The notes under the pieces: generated by a model
Told to the model about the DNA's origin: nothing
The model's input: only the letters and a program-made list of their open reading frames with translations
The model's database searches: none
In this document: positions 35,533 through 44,514 of the stretch, piece by piece
How positions within the stretch are numbered: the first letter of the stretch is position 1
Layout of the letters: each line of letters begins with the position of its first letter
Position numbers and translations under genes: made by a program
Assembly (NCBI RefSeq): GCF_000012325.1
Contig: NC_003910.7
Location: 2,790,001-2,854,000, forward strand
Direction of reading: 5' to 3'
Length of the DNA: 64,000 nucleotides
DNA from: Colwellia psychrerythraea 34H
GTDB lineage: Bacteria > Pseudomonadota > Gammaproteobacteria > Enterobacterales > Alteromonadaceae

Positions 35533-37359
35533 ATGCGAGTAGCCGTTTCTCAGTTCGCCACCTCTTCGAATTCCCAAGAAAATCTAGCAAGCTGCGTTCG
35601 TATGATAAATAAGGCGGCAACCTGTAAACCGTCAGTGATTGTTCTTCCTGAATATTGTAATACACTTTTTTCTAATGCTCAGGTTGGTAATGCGTCTTTA
35701 GGTAAGAGTCAATCTTGTTACGTCGACCATAATCAGGCCTGGAATGAAGCTTTATCGATTGAGGGTGAATTTTTACAAGCCATAGCGCAGCAAGCGATAA
35801 AACATGCTTGTTATATTGTGCTCAACGTCACGTTACGACGTGACCAGTCCCGCAATATCCCGGATACTCAGCAAGACAGTTCGTTTAAATCTAACATTAG
35901 TGTCACTTCATGCTTATTTTCCCCACTTGGAGATCTCATCAATCAAACGGATAAACAAACGTTGATTGGTTATGAAAGTGATTTTTTCACTAGCGTGAGT
36001 AAAGAGCCTGAAGTTGTAATAACCCCTATTGGTAAATTCGGACTGCTTACTGGTAACGATAGCATGAGCTTTGAAGCATCACGGGAGTTAGCCTTAAATG
36101 GTGCGCAATTACTGTGTAATTCAATTAATACCTTCGCAATAGATCAAAGCAGTTTACATGACCCAGCTCGAGCTTTTGAAAACAATGTATTTGTAGCTAC
36201 GGCAAATAAAGTGGCCGTATTAATACCATCAGAACAAATGGAAGAAGATCTTAATCTTACTAACCTTGGTGCTGGTCAAAGCCAAATAATTGCTCCTGAT
36301 GGCAAAATACTAGCGAAGCTCACTCATAATGAAGAAGGTTTTATTTTTGCTGATATAGATTTAAATGAAGTGATGACTGAAACAGAAATTCAATCAAATG
36401 TCGGGCTAAATCACAAATCCCGCCCTGATGGCACACAGTTTTCAAAACAGTTGCGCCCTGAGCTTTATCAAGCGCTAACAGAAGCTATAAGGCAAACAGA
36501 GAATACGAAAGGAGCGCCACAGTATGAGAGTACTGATAAGGTGCCATTAACGGCTAATGTTGCAATATTTGCAACATATAAGTCTAACGAGCAAGCCATT
36601 GAAGATGTTTGTCAGTATATTGAGAATAATGTTACTGACATTATTCAATTACCTGAATTATTCTTTATTGCAGATAAAACAATCACCCATGAGGTTGAGC
36701 AAAGAGCTCAGATTGAAAGCTTGAGCAAGCAGCTGATTGAACAAGTCAGTGCCGTGCTAAGACCTTTTCAATACGTATGCACTAGTTTGATTATTGAAGG
36801 AGTCCATCAGGCGGTGCTTATCAATGAGCATGGTTTATTGGCAACACAGCAGCAGTTACATTTTTGCCAAAGGTATCAATGGACTCCACTCGGTGATGAA
36901 TTAACTATTATCGAATTACCCTTAGAGCAAGGCAATATTATTATTGCCATGCTAACAGCCGATGACGCTAACATCCCTGAAGTAGTCAAGGTTGCGACGC
37001 TACATGGCATCCACGTATTACTGGTCCCGTTTGATATTCAAGAGCCAAGCGAGGTTGCATATAGTTTGTTATCCCGCGCTGCTGAAAATCGAATTTGCAT
37101 TGTGGCAGCAAGTCGTGAAAAAAGCTTCGCTCACCAATTAGCAGCCGATAACACGAGTGACAATATCTATGGTAAAAACAAAGTAAAAGAACAGAAATCA
37201 ACAGGGTTAATTGCTAATTTAACGACCGACCCAGCTTTATTACCTCAGTGGAGAACAAGACAATTTACTGGCTATATCAACCAACCTCTCGTTAAACTTC
37301 AGTACGGTAAAATCACCAAAGCGGTTGTTCACCCTATTGCGGCCTGTAGCAAAGTTTAA
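35533..37359 (+). CDS. Tandem nitrilase-fold protein, both catalytic Cys missing
   Basis: A protein of 608 residues with two carbon-nitrogen-hydrolase (nitrilase) domains, about 1-290 and 340-600. In the first, the catalytic Glu is present (Glu40 in VIVLPEYCN) and Lys141 may be the second residue, but the segment aligned to the ICYD nucleophile reads GLLTGNDSMSFE, with Gly174 in place of Cys. In the second, Glu375 (QLPELFF) is present and the nucleophile segment reads MLTADDANIPE, with Ala476. It is therefore probably not an amidase or nitrilase of the normal kind. No signal peptide. It is a single gene, facing a leftward metal exporter. Confidence 0.8.
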   Translation: MRVAVSQFATSSNSQENLASCVRMINKAATCKPSVIVLPEYCNTLFSNAQVGNASLGKSQSCYVDHNQAWNEALSIEGEFLQAIAQQAIKHACYIVLNVTLRRDQSRNIPDTQQDSSFKSNISVTSCLFSPLGDLINQTDKQTLIGYESDFFTSVSKEPEVVITPIGKFGLLTGNDSMSFEASRELALNGAQLLCNSINTFAIDQSSLHDPARAFENNVFVATANKVAVLIPSEQMEEDLNLTNLGAGQSQIIAPDGKILAKLTHNEEGFIFADIDLNEVMTETEIQSNVGLNHKSRPDGTQFSKQLRPELYQALTEAIRQTENTKGAPQYESTDKVPLTANVAIFATYKSNEQAIEDVCQYIENNVTDIIQLPELFFIADKTITHEVEQRAQIESLSKQLIEQVSAVLRPFQYVCTSLIIEGVHQAVLINEHGLLATQQQLHFCQRYQWTPLGDELTIIELPLEQGNIIIAMLTADDANIPEVVKVATLHGIHVLLVPFDIQEPSEVAYSLLSRAAENRICIVAASREKSFAHQLAADNTSDNIYGKNKVKEQKSTGLIANLTTDPALLPQWRTRQFTGYINQPLVKLQYGKITKAVVHPIAACSKV

Positions 37360-37510
37360 GTAGATCATAATCATTCCATACAATAAGACCTTATTTTAAG
37401 CTTTTGAATCAGGATTAAATACTGTCCGAAGGATTAGGCTAACAGCGCTTTTATCTCGAACAAAACTTAACCGCGAAAGTTCAACAGCCTCTAGTTTAAC
37501 AATTATAGCG

Positions 37511-38722
37511 TTACTCAAATAACCAATAGTAACCGTAGGCAGTTAATAATGCGGGGATGGATGAATATATAGTCGCTACAAATGCGACTTTAGGTGACAA
37601 AGCTATTGCAGGAAACAATGCATCTCCATCATTACTTATTGCATTACCTATTTGCGCAGAGAGCGGTATTGCACCCGATAAATATAAAGACGTAGTAATA
37701 ATTTGTGGTCCACAGCCCGGGATCATACCAATAATAACGCCTGCTACCGGCGCAAAGGCGCTAAACTGATTAAATACATTTTCAAGTTGAAAGTCGCCAT
37801 ATAACATAGCTAACTCGAACAGCAGAAATGCCACCACAACCCAGCTAATTACAAAGTTTGTATCAAGTGCTACTTTTTGGAAGACTTTATTTTGTTGTGC
37901 TTTTTTATCTTCTGAAATTATGGATTCGTAATTTGTTACTTCACATGTTGCTGCCCAAAGAAATATAAAACCTAACGTGATGACAGCGCCAACTAAAATT
38001 ACGGTTGTTTCATTGATATGAAATAACGACACAACATCTATTTGTCCAGCCATAAGCAAGCCAACAATCGCGCCAGGAACCACAAGCCACTGCCATAAAA
38101 GCCCCTGATATTTTAAACGTTTTGGAATAGTTACTTTACTTGCTGATATGCTTGATTCAATCTCACGTGAGACGACAGTATTACGCAAAAATTCAGGCCC
38201 ATGAATACGGTTTACAACACTACCAGAGATAATCCCAACGGCAAAAGACAGCATAAGTAAAAATATACCAGTAGTGGGCTCTGCCGCTAATAATAAAAAC
38301 GCCGCATCTCCCATTGTTGAAGTCAATACAGCGGTAACAGCACCAAAGCTCATTCGTCCACTGACGTATTGTGTAATAACCACAATTGCGCCACCACACC
38401 CAGGTAAAACCCCCATAAAACTTGCCGTAACTATTTCTCGAAAAGGTTTTACTTCACCTTTATGATTGGTATACAGATGACTAATTTTATCTGCAAATAA
38501 ATGATAAAGCGTCAATGTCATGGCAACAAATACCGCGACTTGCCAAAATGCATCAGAGAGCACTCTTAAAGTAAGATCACGAGTTTGAGTCTGGATAAGT
38601 AAAATACAGATAACAATCGGCAAAAGCATACGCTGATAATGTGGTACTAATGCCCGAAGCCTTATTGAATGCAGCTTAATTATATGCGGTTTAGCAAACA
38701 AAAATTTCATCGATAGGTTCAT
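37511..38722 (-). CDS. 10-TM putative heavy-metal (manganese-type) exporter
   Basis: A membrane protein of about 403 residues built as two related halves. Each half carries the signature GCG...: PGCGGAIVVITQYVSG with GDAAF in the first and PGCGPQIITTSLYLSG with NDGDALFP in the second. This matches the ArsP_2/putative manganese transporter family of 10-TM permeases. Metal specificity is not proven for the family in general. The ATG at 38722 is the best start; an in-frame GTG at 38740 lacks a ribosome site. It is in an operon with the small upstream gene, behind a Fur-like box. Confidence 0.82.
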   Translation of the reverse strand: MNLSMKFLFAKPHIIKLHSIRLRALVPHYQRMLLPIVICILLIQTQTRDLTLRVLSDAFWQVAVFVAMTLTLYHLFADKISHLYTNHKGEVKPFREIVTASFMGVLPGCGGAIVVITQYVSGRMSFGAVTAVLTSTMGDAAFLLLAAEPTTGIFLLMLSFAVGIISGSVVNRIHGPEFLRNTVVSREIESSISASKVTIPKRLKYQGLLWQWLVVPGAIVGLLMAGQIDVVSLFHINETTVILVGAVITLGFIFLWAATCEVTNYESIISEDKKAQQNKVFQKVALDTNFVISWVVVAFLLFELAMLYGDFQLENVFNQFSAFAPVAGVIIGMIPGCGPQIITTSLYLSGAIPLSAQIGNAISNDGDALFPAIALSPKVAFVATIYSSIPALLTAYGYYWLFE

Positions 38723-38853
38723 TGACTTACGGCTTCCCACTTTATTGACATCATGATTTTTCTTAAGACTTTGTTGTTATTCATCTGTTTAAATCTCTTC
38801 AATTTAGAGTCAATTATGATCATGCCTTTCTTGAGCAAAGTTTTATAACGTTG

Positions 38854-39288
38854 TTAATGAATAGAAGATGTCTCTTGTCCCATGATTTTTTGTAACGATG
38901 GGAGCTGCAAACGACAACCATCACAATTTGCGTAATTCTTAGTGAATGATAAAATTGCTGGTAGCGTTATGCTCATCCCCTTAAAGGCTGTTAATTTAAT
39001 ATCGTCATTTAAATAGTTAGCCTCTGATGCCTTCATTAAATAGTCATGGGGAATCATTAGATATTCCAGCGACAAATCTAAATAACCAAACACTTCATAC
39101 AATGACGTCAAGTTATGACATGTGCATATCCAGGCCATTAATAAGTCGGACGATAGTGGATTAACACCACGAGCGGCACTAAGTAAATCGTAAGCCTGCA
39201 AATAGAAAGTCTCAGCTTGATCCAACTGTTGATTATCAAAACAATCGTTGCCGTTTTTCAACAATGATTGCCAGTGAGAATGTTCCAT
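38854..39288 (-). CDS. DUF2753-like small helical (TPR-like) protein
   Basis: A protein of 144 residues, fully soluble, predicted to be helical with a TPR-like first pair (NGNDCFDNQQLDQAETFYLQAYDLL). The C-terminal part has a Cys pair CDGC (about residue 123-126), a possible metal or redox site. It resembles the DUF2753 family of Vibrio and Alteromonadales. A strong GGAGGGAGG directly precedes the ATG. It is followed 131 bases later by the 10-TM exporter and preceded by a Fur-like box at 39464, suggesting a role in metal handling. Confidence 0.6.
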   Translation of the reverse strand: MEHSHWQSLLKNGNDCFDNQQLDQAETFYLQAYDLLSAARGVNPLSSDLLMAWICTCHNLTSLYEVFGYLDLSLEYLMIPHDYLMKASEANYLNDDIKLTAFKGMSITLPAILSFTKNYANCDGCRLQLPSLQKIMGQETSSIH

Positions 39289-39638
39289 AACCTCCCTCCT
39301 AATTCACTTGGAATAAATAAGTACTAACACGGTTTTTGTTCATCACGTGTTAGTAACTTAACGTCATAAAGCTTGGTATAAATTGTCGTATTGGTCATAA
39401 TCAAAGCAACTATCGAAGTAATCGTTATATTCTTCATCGTTATTCTTATTAAAAACAACTAATACAAATGATAATCATTACCAAATGTAATTGCAAGGCT
39501 TCTATTTAGTAATTGATGAAACTTGACGCTATATTTCAGGAAACCATATACGGAGATATATTATCTGTTGGCAGTTGCCATGATTGGTTTGTAGATAAGG
39601 TGTTAACGTTGGAAAATAAAACTAGCGGTAGTGTTCAA
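39289..39638. other. Intergenic: promoter region of the exporter operon
   Basis: 350 bases between the histidine kinase stop and the DUF2753-like start. It contains the Fur-like box at 39464-39482. A 68-codon rightward frame (39513-39719) overlaps the end of the kinase gene and looks like chance. No clear terminator after the kinase was found. Confidence 0.5.
39464..39482. promoter_or_regulatory. Fur-like box
   Basis: The perfect palindromic centre ATGATAATCAT at 39468-39478 sits in a 19-base window that matches 15 of 19 positions of GATAATGATAATCATTATC. It is about 180 bases before the leftward small gene/metal exporter operon. Confidence 0.7.
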
Positions 39639-41078
39639 CTATCTACCGTTAGTGACTTCGTGTTGGACACATTCACTTTCTTGATCAAAAACAAGCATAA
39701 ACTCAATGACTTTTTCTGATTTTAAATGCACCGAAATTTCCATATCCATCTGACGGCATAAACGTTTCACAATCGATAAGCCTAAACCAAAATGATCCTC
39801 AGAAGTTCTTGATTGATCTTTTTGCCACAAGGGCTCAAACATATTGTTAAGATCATTATCATTCATCGCTACAGATAATTGATTACTAATTAATAATGCC
39901 GTTGTCCCTTCACTCGTGTGAATATCTATATCGACAATAGTGTTTTGAGGACTGTAATACAGTGCATTGTTAATTAAATTAGTGAGTATAGCTTCAATGC
40001 AAAAGTAGTCACTTTGAATTAATAATGATGCGGGGCTTTCTATATTGATACGGCTTTGACTTTCATTGCTCGTACTATGAAACCTTTCTATCAAACCATG
40101 AAGTTCTGATACTAGGTCTATTTCTGTTGTAGATAAAACGAAGTGCTTGCTGTTGGTTTTATTAAACATAAGTAGTGATTTAACAATATTATTCATTCGC
40201 ATTGAAATTGAAATAACATCATCTTTAAAGGTTGCTAATACCTCCTTATTTTGAGGATATTTGATGGCGATTTCTGTCACGCTCATCAGTTCTGAAATGG
40301 GTGTTTTTAGCTCATGGGCTATATCAGACGTTAAGCGTTGTTCTGACTGTAACAACGAACGATTCACCATTAAAAATTGGTTCAGTTCATCAATAATCGT
40401 TTTAATTTCTTTGGGCGGAGAAATAATATCAAAACAGGCATTTTCATCATTGAAATTGATGTCTCTGATTTGTTGATTAAGCTTTTCAATAGGCTTTAAA
40501 CCTTGACTAACAATTTTATTCACTAAGTATCGAATAAAAAATGCGGTGGCGATAGCAGTTAATAAAAAGACAATATCTATTAAAATTTGAATACTTTCTA
40601 AACTTTCGCTTACATTGGTTAAACCAAGATAGATATCACTTTGATAATTCGTATTATATTTTTTAGCATTGCCAACATTATAGATAAAAATTCGACCTGA
40701 TCTTCCATCAGGTAACTCGATGCTTTTAATTAAGTACTCATTACTTTTAAGCTTAACCTCTGGGACATTAAAATTAGGATAATTAGAGAGTGAAGCTGAT
40801 TTTATAATTACCTTGTTATCTGCCCAAATTTTAAAGTATTTCCCTAACTTTTTAGCGGAAAACTCTTCCATTAGATCAGCACGTAAGCTTAATGAAATTT
40901 TTCCATTTTCTACATCAATATGATTAATCAGTCTTTTTCCTTCTTGAACTAAGGCACTTTCAAACTGTCGCTCTACATAAGTATCAACACTAATATCTAA
41001 AAAAAGTAGTACCAAAAATAAAATAACGGAAATAATTAAGGTGAGCTGTTTAACTAACGAGGACTTTATTGATGACAT
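39639..41078 (-). CDS. Sensor histidine kinase (PmrB/QseC-like)
   Basis: A protein of 479 residues: membrane segments at about 10-30 and 165-185 enclose a periplasmic sensor of about 135 residues. HAMP-like region follows, then HisKA with phospho-acceptor His255 in SDIAHELKTPISEL, the N box LINNALYYSP and the G box FGLGLSIVKRL. It should sense envelope or cation stress and phosphorylate the OmpR-type regulator encoded just upstream, whose gene it overlaps by 13 bases. Genomic position next to dgkA, an LTA-synthase-like gene and eptA suggests PmrB-like function; sequence alone places it only in the QseC/PmrB group. Confidence 0.9.
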   Translation of the reverse strand: MSSIKSSLVKQLTLIISVILFLVLLFLDISVDTYVERQFESALVQEGKRLINHIDVENGKISLSLRADLMEEFSAKKLGKYFKIWADNKVIIKSASLSNYPNFNVPEVKLKSNEYLIKSIELPDGRSGRIFIYNVGNAKKYNTNYQSDIYLGLTNVSESLESIQILIDIVFLLTAIATAFFIRYLVNKIVSQGLKPIEKLNQQIRDINFNDENACFDIISPPKEIKTIIDELNQFLMVNRSLLQSEQRLTSDIAHELKTPISELMSVTEIAIKYPQNKEVLATFKDDVISISMRMNNIVKSLLMFNKTNSKHFVLSTTEIDLVSELHGLIERFHSTSNESQSRINIESPASLLIQSDYFCIEAILTNLINNALYYSPQNTIVDIDIHTSEGTTALLISNQLSVAMNDNDLNNMFEPLWQKDQSRTSEDHFGLGLSIVKRLCRQMDMEISVHLKSEKVIEFMLVFDQESECVQHEVTNGR

Positions 41079-41752
41079 AGGCTTTCCGTTGCGATATAGC
41101 CAAAACCTCGTTTATTTTTAATCGGAAGTTGTTCTTCTAAATGTTTAACTTTTTTACGAATCGAAGATAAGTGTGCTTCCAGTGAATTTTTAGCAATAGC
41201 ATCATATCGTCCGACAATAAACTCACTCATTTTTTCTATACTGACTACTTTGTTTTTATTTAAGAACAAACATTCAATAATTTTATATTCTGTGGGGGTT
41301 AACTCAATCTCTTCTGTTTTAAATAAAAGACTTTTCAGTTGTAAATCAATTCGATAACCATGAAGCATGATGCAATCATTATCGACAAGCAAACCTCCTC
41401 TGCGTGTCAGCGTAAGCAATCTGGCATGTAATTCATCAAATGAAAATGGCTTAGTCATATAATCATCCGCACCGCTTAATAATCCTTCGATACGATCACC
41501 TACCAGATCTTTAGCTGACAAAATTAATACTTTGCTTTGTTTTTTCAATCTACGTAGCGTTTTCAATATTTCAATGCCATCAACGCTTGGTAGCATTAAG
41601 TCTAAAATAATAATGTCGTAATCTTCTGCGATGGCCATTGATAACGCTTCAGCGCCATCACCTGTTTCATCTACCGTGAATCCAACGCCGGATAAACCTA
41701 TGCGCAAACTACGTCTTAATTTAACCGAATCTTCAACTAATAAAATATTCAT
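41066..41752 (-). CDS. OmpR-family response regulator (PmrA/QseB-like)
   Basis: A protein of 228 residues. The receiver domain starts MNILLVEDS, with phospho-acceptor Asp51 in IIILDLMLPSVDG and Lys in LSAKD. The DNA-binding winged helix is about 130-225 (ELTPTEYKIIECLFLNKNKVVSIEKM). The frame opens nine codons earlier at a TTG, but the receiver domain of this family starts at the ATG at 41752. Three TTAAG half-sites upstream (41805-41832) suggest self-regulation. It overlaps the kinase gene. By box type and gene context it is the likely PmrA equivalent. Confidence 0.92.
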   Translation of the reverse strand: MNILLVEDSVKLRRSLRIGLSGVGFTVDETGDGAEALSMAIAEDYDIIILDLMLPSVDGIEILKTLRRLKKQSKVLILSAKDLVGDRIEGLLSGADDYMTKPFSFDELHARLLTLTRRGGLLVDNDCIMLHGYRIDLQLKSLLFKTEEIELTPTEYKIIECLFLNKNKVVSIEKMSEFIVGRYDAIAKNSLEAHLSSIRKKVKHLEEQLPIKNKRGFGYIATESLCHQ

Positions 41753-41793
41753 ATCATCAACAACAATAAAAAGGGGCAATTTTTTATTAATTT

Positions 41794-41843
41794 ATCATCC
41801 AACACTTAAGGTTTACTTAAGGTTTACTTAAGTGTTGGATGAT
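41794..41843. promoter_or_regulatory. PmrA-type box array 1 (upstream of the response regulator)
   Basis: CTTAAG occurs at 41805, 41816 and 41827, each separated by GTTTA, giving an exact 11-bp period. This is the YTTAAK-N5-YTTAAK form of PmrA boxes. The array sits inside a perfect 17-base inverted repeat (41794-41810 and 41827-41843). It is about 45 bases before the regulator start, so self-regulation is likely. Confidence 0.8.
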
Positions 41844-41907
41844 TTTTATAAATTTAATCGTTCGTCGTTTTACTCTTCAGTATTTATTCAGTTAGTACTC
41901 AATAAAG

Positions 41908-41935
41908 CTTAAGTTTTGTCTAAGTAATACTTAAG
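41908..41935 (+). promoter_or_regulatory. PmrA-type box array 2 (upstream of dgkA)
   Basis: CTTAAG (41908), TCTAAG (41919) and CTTAAG (41930) at an exact 11-bp period, 55 bases before the dgkA start. Half-sites have the same orientation and spacing as arrays 1 and 3. Confidence 0.8.
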
Positions 41936-41989
41936 TTCCCCTTGCTACTTTACTCCTCTATATTTCTATACACAGTCAGTAATAGCTCA

Positions 41990-42355
41990 ATGAAAATACA
42001 AAAATATACAGGCCTTAAGCGAGTTTATTTCGCATTATTAAATAGTTTTAGAGGTTTCGTTTGGTTAATCAACAATGAATCGGCATTTAAACAAGAGTTC
42101 ATTATCAGTGCAATGCTCACACTTTTTAGCTTTTACCTGAGTATTGATGCATTAGTACAATTACTGTTAGTCAGTGTACTTGGCTTTGTATTAGTTATAG
42201 AAATAGTAAATACCGCTATTGAAGTAGCGATTGATCGTATTGGATTAGAACATCATCCATTATCAGGTTTAGCAAAAGACTTAGGCTCTCTAGCCGTATT
42301 ATTCAGTTTGTTTGTTGCTTTGGCTGCTTGGTCCGTTGTCTTATGGAACATATAG
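41990..42355 (+). CDS. dgkA: Diacylglycerol kinase DgkA
   Basis: A protein of 121 residues, normal length for the family, with three membrane segments. The signature EIVNTAIEVAIDRIG is present. It phosphorylates diacylglycerol to phosphatidic acid in the inner membrane. ATG at 41990 begins at the amphipathic N-terminal helix; the frame is open 16 codons earlier through promoter sequence. The next gene starts inside its end. Transferases that take head groups from phospholipids release diacylglycerol, so DgkA here would recycle that product. Regulated by box array 2. Confidence 0.93.
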   Translation: MKIQKYTGLKRVYFALLNSFRGFVWLINNESAFKQEFIISAMLTLFSFYLSIDALVQLLLVSVLGFVLVIEIVNTAIEVAIDRIGLEHHPLSGLAKDLGSLAVLFSLFVALAAWSVVLWNI

Positions 42356-44325
42356 CGTTACAGCCCTCTTTAGATCAGCAAACTAAAGAGGATAACAACA
42401 CAAGTTTTATTCTACTTATAAAAGGATCATTAGGTTCAATATGGACCTTAATGATCTTTTACATAGTCATGTTATCTATACTGTCTTTTAGCCGTTTATC
42501 GTTAATTTTATGGCAAGCTGAAAGAACATTAATAAACGATGCTTGGCTACAGATCATGATTAATGGCTTTCGAATTGATATTTCTACAATGTCCTATTTA
42601 ATGATATTACCTTTACTGCTCACTGCTATCTCATTAATAACAGCTAAAGGTATGAAAATATTAAAACCAATTGTATTTGCTTGGTTGACGTTAATACTCC
42701 TAAGTACTATTTTCTTTGAAGTAATAACGCCAACGTTTATTTTAGAATATGACTTAAGACCTAACCGACTATTTATTGAATATCTAATTTATCCTAAAGA
42801 AGTTATTTCTATGCTTTTATCTGGTTATAAACTAGAAATACTGTGTAGTTTACTGGCTTTATTTATCAGTTATAAACTATCAGTATTTTTGTTTGATAAA
42901 TCATGGAGTGACTCTGTATCCATACCCAAGAAATATTTATCATTTATTTGTATGACGCTATTTTTATTATGTTTACTGGGCGCTAGAGGCACCTTAGAGC
43001 ATCGACCTATTAACCCTGCAATGATGTCTTTTTCAACAGATCATTTACTTAATGATTTAAGTGTAAATTCATTATATTCCACGGCTTTTGCACTCAAACA
43101 GATGCAGCTAGAAAAAGGGAGTGATAACTATTATGGCAAAATGGCTGCACAAGAAATTCTGAACGAAATAAAGTCAGCGAGCTTAACAGCACTTGATCTC
43201 TATAAAAATAGTGAAATCCCCACACAAAGTTATCATCAAGCAAGTTATCGAGGTAAACCTAAAAATATAGTTATCTTACTACAAGAAAGTTTAGGTGCGC
43301 GCTATGTAAAAACCCTTGGCGGATTACCCCTTTCACCTGAGCTAGATAAATTAATGACTCAAGGCTGGAATCTCACTAACCTTTACGCAACAGGAACTCG
43401 CTCAGTACGTGGTATTGAAGCCGTAATAACGGGGTTCACACCAACAACATCTCGCTCTATTGTGAAACTGGATAAATCACAACATGACTTTTTTACCATA
43501 GCGCAGTTTTTAAAACCACAAAACTACAATACTCAGTTTATTTATGGTGGTGAAAGTCACTTTGATAATATGAAAAGCTTTTTCTTAGGCAACGGCTTTA
43601 CCGATATTGTTGATTTACCTAAATTCGATAACGTTGAATTTGAAGGTTCGTGGGGCGCATCAGATGAGGACTTATATGATCAAGCTCATCGAGAATTTGA
43701 ATTACTTAATCAAAATGAAGAGCCTTTTTTTAGTTTGGTGTTTACTAGCTCAAATCATTCTCCTTACGATTATCCAGATAATAAAATCAGCCTTTATGAT
43801 GAACAAAAAAGCTCACGAAATAATGCCGCTAAGTATGCTGACTATGCCTTAGGTCAATTTTTCAAAAAAGCAAAAAAGGCAGATTACTGGAACAACACCA
43901 TTTTTGTTATTATTGCCGACCATGATTCACGAGTTGGTGGTGCTGAACTTGTTCCAATTGAGCATTTTCATATTCCGGCGCTAATTATTGGTCAAGATAT
44001 TCCAGCTAAACAAGATGCACGACTAGCGAGTCAAATTGATATTGCGCCTACCTTATTATCTTTAGCGGGAATCAGTGGTTATCACCCAATGATAGGTCAT
44101 GATTTAACCCAAAATATCCCAAAGAAAAAGCAGCGAGCAATGATGCAATATGATAAAAACTTCCTGTTTATGACTCTCGATGATAAAACGTTTTTACAGC
44201 CTGAAAAGCCGGCTTTAATTATTCGAAATAATGACAATAAGGTAAGTACGCAGGCGTTAAGTAAACGCGCTAAAGCTCATGCCCTGTTAGGCAGTTATTT
44301 ATACAAAAACGGGTTGTATAAGTAA
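42343..44325 (+). CDS. LTA-synthase-like membrane sulfatase-fold transferase
   Basis: A protein of 660 residues: five membrane segments in the first 220 residues, then an extracytoplasmic alkaline-phosphatase/sulfatase fold. The nucleophile is likely the Thr in LYATGTRSVRG; metal-site motifs ILLQESLGARY, FIYGGESHF, TSSNHSPYDYP and IIADHDSRVGG are visible. Family members move phosphoglycerol or phosphoethanolamine from membrane phospholipid onto glycans or lipids. Which one is moved here is not known. ATG at 42343 overlaps dgkA by 13 bases, so the two are coupled; a TTG five codons upstream is less likely. A terminator follows. Confidence 0.85.
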   Translation: MEHIALQPSLDQQTKEDNNTSFILLIKGSLGSIWTLMIFYIVMLSILSFSRLSLILWQAERTLINDAWLQIMINGFRIDISTMSYLMILPLLLTAISLITAKGMKILKPIVFAWLTLILLSTIFFEVITPTFILEYDLRPNRLFIEYLIYPKEVISMLLSGYKLEILCSLLALFISYKLSVFLFDKSWSDSVSIPKKYLSFICMTLFLLCLLGARGTLEHRPINPAMMSFSTDHLLNDLSVNSLYSTAFALKQMQLEKGSDNYYGKMAAQEILNEIKSASLTALDLYKNSEIPTQSYHQASYRGKPKNIVILLQESLGARYVKTLGGLPLSPELDKLMTQGWNLTNLYATGTRSVRGIEAVITGFTPTTSRSIVKLDKSQHDFFTIAQFLKPQNYNTQFIYGGESHFDNMKSFFLGNGFTDIVDLPKFDNVEFEGSWGASDEDLYDQAHREFELLNQNEEPFFSLVFTSSNHSPYDYPDNKISLYDEQKSSRNNAAKYADYALGQFFKKAKKADYWNNTIFVIIADHDSRVGGAELVPIEHFHIPALIIGQDIPAKQDARLASQIDIAPTLLSLAGISGYHPMIGHDLTQNIPKKKQRAMMQYDKNFLFMTLDDKTFLQPEKPALIIRNNDNKVSTQALSKRAKAHALLGSYLYKNGLYK

Positions 44326-44352
44326 CAATTAAAACTGTGGTTAAATATAAAG

Positions 44353-44390
44353 AAAAGGTTCAATATACTTTAGGTGTATTGAACCTTTTT
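44353..44390 (+). terminator. Rho-independent terminator
   Basis: AAAAGGTTCAATA pairs with TATTGAACCTTTT with an 11-base loop and a T run, directly after the LTA-synthase-like gene. It separates the dgkA operon from eptA, which has its own boxes. Confidence 0.88.
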
Positions 44391-44430
44391 CATTAAAATA
44401 ACAATAACTAAAATCATTTTATATTAATTA

Positions 44431-44469
44431 GTTAAGTGGACTTTAAGTCTATATTAAGCCGTTCTTAAG
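44431..44469 (+). promoter_or_regulatory. PmrA-type box array 3 (upstream of eptA)
   Basis: Four half-sites, GTTAAG (44431), TTTAAG (44442), ATTAAG (44453) and CTTAAG (44464), at an exact 11-bp period. A TATAAA -10-like hexamer lies at 44485, 15 bases after the last half-site, which therefore overlaps the -35 position. The eptA start is 46 bases after the array. Confidence 0.8.
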
Positions 44470-44514
44470 TATGAAATAGCACACTATAAACATCTGTCTT
44501 ATAGTGAGTTTTTT

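Noticed and set aside
39513..39719. 68-codon rightward frame
   Set aside because: It overlaps the 3' end of the histidine kinase on the other strand and carries no motif; chance frame.
41794..41843. The 17-base inverted repeat with a following T run as a terminator
   Set aside because: It lies between divergent genes, and the internal 11-bp repeats fit regulator binding better.
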